Source: Candidatus Omnitrophota bacterium | Lineage (GTDB): Bacteria; Omnitrophota; Gorgyraeia; Tantalellales; Tantalellaceae | Length of the DNA: 6,876 nt | Reading direction: 5' to 3' | Assembly (NCBI GenBank): GCA_013204685.1 | Contig: JABMSC010000195.1 | Span: forward strand, 1 to 6,876 | In this document: piece by piece, positions 5,293 through 6,876 of the stretch | Layout: the number at the start of each line of letters is the position of its first letter | How positions within the stretch are numbered: the stretch's first letter is position 1 | Translations under genes and position numbers: made by a program | The notes under the pieces: model-generated | Seen by the model: the letters and a program-made list of their open reading frames with translations, nothing else | Told to the model about the DNA's origin: nothing | The model's database searches: none

Positions 5293-5344
5293 GGGACATC
5301 GGGACATCGGGTTATCGGTGCATCAAGAGGGTATCCGGATACCC
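5293..5344. repeat. Four-unit octamer array followed by a 16-base palindrome
   Basis: GGGACATC occurs twice (5293-5308), then GGGTTATC (5309-5316) and GGTGCATC (5317-5324), an 8-base period instead of the 7-base period seen elsewhere. Four bases later a perfect palindrome GGGTATCCGGATACCC (5329-5344) is followed by a partial repeat ATACCC (5348-5353). The block lies between the divergent exeA and pilZ1 promoters. It could be an operator-like site, or just another intergenic repeat. Confidence 0.8.
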
Positions 5345-5376
5345 TGATACCCTATCCCCCCCATGCCTAAAAAAAC

Positions 5377-5405
5377 TTGCCTTTATCCCGACACTCATGT
5401 ATATT
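5377..5405 (+). promoter_or_regulatory. Predicted promoter of pilZ1
   Basis: TTGCCT (5377-5382), a 17-base spacer and TATATT (5400-5405) repeat the hexamers and spacing of the aroB promoter. The distance from the -10 to the ATG at 5415 is also nine bases, as for aroB. Transcription would start near 5412. Confidence 0.6.
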
Positions 5406-5414
5406 ATAGCTACT

Positions 5415-5783
5415 ATGATATGGGGCGGTATAGATCAAAGAAAATTTCCAAGGATAAGCTACAGATGCCTTATAAAGGTTTCAAGCAGTGATGGTGCGAA
5501 TGTCATTGAAACGTTTACTGAGAATATCGGAGTTGGAGGGATTTGTGTGTCTCTGGATACGGATCTTGGCTTGTTCAAAGACGTTGATCTTGACATTTTC
5601 CTGAAAGAAAAGGGGAAACCGATCATCAGTAAGGGGACAACCGTGTGGATCGTAAAACGCCACCCGACATTCCAGGGTGAAAAAACAGTATTCGATACCG
5701 GGATAGAATTCAGAGAAATATCAGAAAAAGACAAGGTAAAGGTATCCCAATTAGTTGATAGTTTAATCAAGTCGGACTCTTGA
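5415..5783 (+). CDS. PilZ domain protein 1
   Basis: This 122-residue single-domain protein fits the PilZ family, whose members bind cyclic-di-GMP and pass the signal to motility, secretion or polysaccharide machinery. The arginine motif is RKFPR (9-13, RxxxR). The second motif is NIGVGG (37-42), where consensus is D/N-x-S-x-x-G; the usual serine is glycine, so ligand binding may be altered. A TGIEF segment in the C-terminal part is typical of the barrel. An upstream in-frame ATG at 5397 would add six residues, but it lies inside the predicted promoter, so 5415 is preferred. No Shine-Dalgarno is visible. The gene diverges from exeA-gspB. Its target is unknown; a role with the neighbouring secretion pair is inference. 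Confidence 0.85.
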   Translation: MIWGGIDQRKFPRISYRCLIKVSSSDGANVIETFTENIGVGGICVSLDTDLGLFKDVDLDIFLKEKGKPIISKGTTVWIVKRHPTFQGEKTVFDTGIEFREISEKDKVKVSQLVDSLIKSDS

Positions 5784-5808
5784 CATTGAAAAAGCTGCAT
5801 GATATACT
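5780..5808 (+). promoter_or_regulatory. Consensus-like sigma-70 promoter for the secreted TIGR04073-type gene
   Basis: A perfect TTGACA (5780-5785), 17-base spacer and TATACT (5803-5808) predict transcription from about 5815 and a leader of about 60 bases. The -35 overlaps the TGA stop of pilZ1 (5781-5783). This is the closest match to consensus in the window and suggests strong expression of the downstream gene. A further TATAAT at 5837-5842 has no matching -35. Confidence 0.75.
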
Positions 5809-5875
5809 TCAATAAATCGCAATCGGGTATAACTTATATAATAACATACAAATATAATATGGAGGTGAGGGGCAT

Positions 5876-6205
5876 ATGCAGAGAATGGTAAAAATTCTGT
5901 TTATTGCAGTTATCGTTATCACCATGCTGGGAATGAACACTCAGTCGTATGCACAGGACCCTGCAAGGAAGCTCGGAAGAGGCCTTGTTAATATAGTAAC
6001 CGGCTGGATAGAATTGCCTAGAAACATCTATGATACGGCTGTTGAGGAGAATGTTTTAACCGGGATAACAGTGGGGCTGACAAAAGGTGTAGGCATGACA
6101 GTTGTCCGGACAGCTGCCGGGGTTTACGAGACAGTGACTTTTCCTTTTCCTATACCCGAGAATTACCAGCCTGTTCTTGAGCCTGAATTTGTATTTAGCG
6201 AATGA
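5876..6205 (+). CDS. Small exported protein, exosortase system-associated TIGR04073 type
   Basis: The 109-residue product has a signal peptide: basic QRMVK, a hydrophobic core at 7-20 and a likely signal peptidase I site after SYA (24-26). The mature part of about 83 residues carries RKLGRGLVNIVTGWIELPRN, then a Gly-rich helix-like stretch (LTGITVGLTKGVGMTVVRT) and a FPFPIPENYQPVLEPEF tail. This matches my recollection of the TIGR04073 family, found in genomes with exosortase/PEP-CTERM systems; its biochemical role is unknown. There is no PEP-CTERM sorting tail in the protein itself. GGAGGTGAGG at 5861-5870 gives a strong ribosome binding site; the ATG at 5885 is a less likely alternative start. 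It has its own consensus promoter and a strong terminator downstream, so it appears to be an independent, well-expressed gene. Confidence 0.8.
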   Translation: MQRMVKILFIAVIVITMLGMNTQSYAQDPARKLGRGLVNIVTGWIELPRNIYDTAVEENVLTGITVGLTKGVGMTVVRTAAGVYETVTFPFPIPENYQPVLEPEFVFSE

Positions 6206-6232
6206 TCTTTTAATTGATTTGATTTAAGCATA

Positions 6233-6269
6233 GATAAAAAGGGAACGGTGATTTCGTTCCCTTTTTATC
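6233..6269. terminator. Rho-independent terminator, symmetric
   Basis: A perfect 15-bp stem (6233-6247 with 6255-6269) has a 7-base loop GTGATTT. The GC-rich part GGGAACG/CGTTCCC is flanked by A5 and T5 runs, so it works as a terminator on the plus strand after the TIGR04073-type gene and looks equally functional on the minus strand. It lies 27 bases after that gene's stop codon and 53 bases before pilZ2. Confidence 0.92.
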
Positions 6270-6322
6270 ATACGATCTTTAATTTGCAGGAAACACAAAA
6301 TACTGAAAACGGAGGATTGTTA

Positions 6323-6682
6323 ATGACGACCGAAGAGAAAAGAAGATTTGTACGTTTCAATGTAGCCATGAATGCAGTATGCAATAAGAACGGAGCTTTA
6401 AAGAGATTTAAGATCAGCAACTTCAGCAGAGAAGGTGTAGGCGTTTCGAGCTGGGATCTTTTGAAGGAAGGAGAAGAGATTGAAACGGAAATGATGATCC
6501 CCGGAGACAATGTGCCTGTGGTTTTTAAAGGAAAAATTGCATGGTCAAGCGGTGCGGTGTCTGACAGCGAGCAGTATAAAGGCGGAATAAAGTTTACGGA
6601 GATAAATAACCATGATAGAAGCCGGGTTCTTGAACATGTTTATCAGAATTGGATAATGCCCGACAATGCGGATGTAAGATAA
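6323..6682 (+). CDS. PilZ domain protein 2
   Basis: This 119-residue single PilZ domain has both cyclic-di-GMP motifs intact: RRFVR (7-11, RxxxR) and NFSREG (33-38, N-x-S-x-x-G). GKIAWSSGAV and YKGGIKFTEI are typical barrel strands. GGAGG at 6311-6315 is correctly spaced for the ATG at 6323. A longer in-frame reading from GTG 6248 is rejected because it would begin in the loop of the terminator hairpin. It is distinct in sequence from PilZ protein 1, so the two are unlikely to be a recent tandem duplication. No clear promoter is visible between the terminator and this gene; it may depend on read-through or an unrecognised promoter. The charged protein starting at 6698 follows after 15 bases and is probably co-transcribed. 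Confidence 0.9.
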   Translation: MTTEEKRRFVRFNVAMNAVCNKNGALKRFKISNFSREGVGVSSWDLLKEGEEIETEMMIPGDNVPVVFKGKIAWSSGAVSDSEQYKGGIKFTEINNHDRSRVLEHVYQNWIMPDNADVR

Positions 6683-6697
6683 AAAGATGGAGGAGAT

Positions 6698-6876
6698 ATG
6701 GTGGCTAAAGAAGAAAAAAAGGAACAGGAAAAGGAACAGGAACAGGTAGAAGACACTGATAAAGAAGAGAAGAAAGAAGCGGCAGCTCCCGCAGAAGAGG
6801 CGCAAGCGGAAGCTCCGGAAGAAAGCGCGAAAGAAGAAGTAGCGCCGGCCGAAGCGGAAGAAAAGAAAGAAGAAGC
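6698..6876 (+). CDS. Unidentified protein with charged low-complexity N-terminus (3' partial)
   Basis: An open frame starts at ATG 6698 after a strong GGAGGAG (6689-6695) and runs off the window after 59 full codons. The visible part is almost only Glu, Lys, Ala, Gln and Pro (for example VAKEEKKEQEKEQEQVEDTD and later APAEEAQAEAPEESAKEE). It is predicted to be disordered or a charged single helix, with no recognisable domain yet. The underlying DNA is purine-rich and contains GGAACAGGAA-type repeats near 6719-6745. The minus-strand ORF across this stretch (Phe/Leu-rich) is a mirror of that composition. Position 15 bases after pilZ2 suggests a shared transcript. Function cannot be assigned. 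Confidence 0.75.
   Translation, partial: MVAKEEKKEQEKEQEQVEDTDKEEKKEAAAPAEEAQAEAPEESAKEEVAPAEAEEKKEE

Noticed and set aside
5397..5414. Earlier ATG for PilZ protein 1
   Set aside because: It lies inside the predicted promoter, overlapping the -10 hexamer, and adds residues not expected for the domain.
6248..6322. GTG start for PilZ protein 2
   Set aside because: The GTG is in the terminator hairpin loop and the added sequence is non-coding in character; ATG 6323 has GGAGG.
6545..6805. Minus-strand ORF with a Phe/Leu-rich stretch resembling a membrane segment
   Set aside because: The hydrophobic run is the complement of the purine-rich Glu/Lys codons of the gene at 6698; no start signal supports it.
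1..6876. tRNA, rRNA or riboswitch genes
   Set aside because: No cloverleaf, rRNA-like stretch or recognised riboswitch core was seen in the gaps, which are filled by the repeats described.

Overview
The window is a compact bacterial chromosomal segment of moderate GC, with short genes separated by repeat-filled gaps. I see no plasmid, phage or transposase gene. A predicted TIGR04073-type (exosortase-associated) secreted protein, an ExeA/GspB-like pair, a stand-alone MetRS beta-type tRNA-binding protein, PilZ proteins and charged Ala/Glu/Lys tails would fit an uncultured Gram-negative lineage such as Omnitrophota. This assignment is an inference and no sequence seen here proves it.

Layout, left to right. 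Positions 1-558 hold the low-complexity end of an unidentified protein followed by the MetRS beta-type tRNA-binding domain protein. Positions 715-3622 hold four housekeeping genes, all on the plus strand: NAD(P)H-hydrate epimerase (nnrE), 3-dehydroquinate synthase (aroB), a YjbQ/UPF0047 protein and a YbgC-type acyl-CoA thioesterase. Each is preceded by its own repeat-bearing gap and none has a visible Shine-Dalgarno sequence. Positions 3854-5210 hold a minus-strand operon, exeA-like ATPase then gspB-like membrane protein. Divergent from it, positions 5415-6682 hold PilZ protein 1, the predicted TIGR04073 secreted protein and PilZ protein 2, followed by the start of a highly charged protein that runs off the window.

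The envelope half (3854-6876) reads as a cell-surface module. An AAA+ ATPase with a GspB-like partner would act on secretion or pilus assembly through the peptidoglycan, and two small PilZ proteins could link it to cyclic-di-GMP. That functional link is inferred from gene order only.

The most unusual content is between the genes. Most gaps between 559 and 3853 carry imperfect tandem arrays of 7-base units, typically four units long, with a different unit in each gap. One gap (5293-5324) has four 8-base units instead. A separate palindromic repeat occurs three times (645-689, 2668-2727, 3620-3679); the last two copies are nearly identical over 60 bases, lie in opposite orientation and bracket yjbQ-ybgC. 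The aroB and pilZ1 genes share a promoter of the same design (TTGCCT, 17 bases, TATATT, then 9 bases to the ATG), which predicts transcripts with almost no 5' leader.
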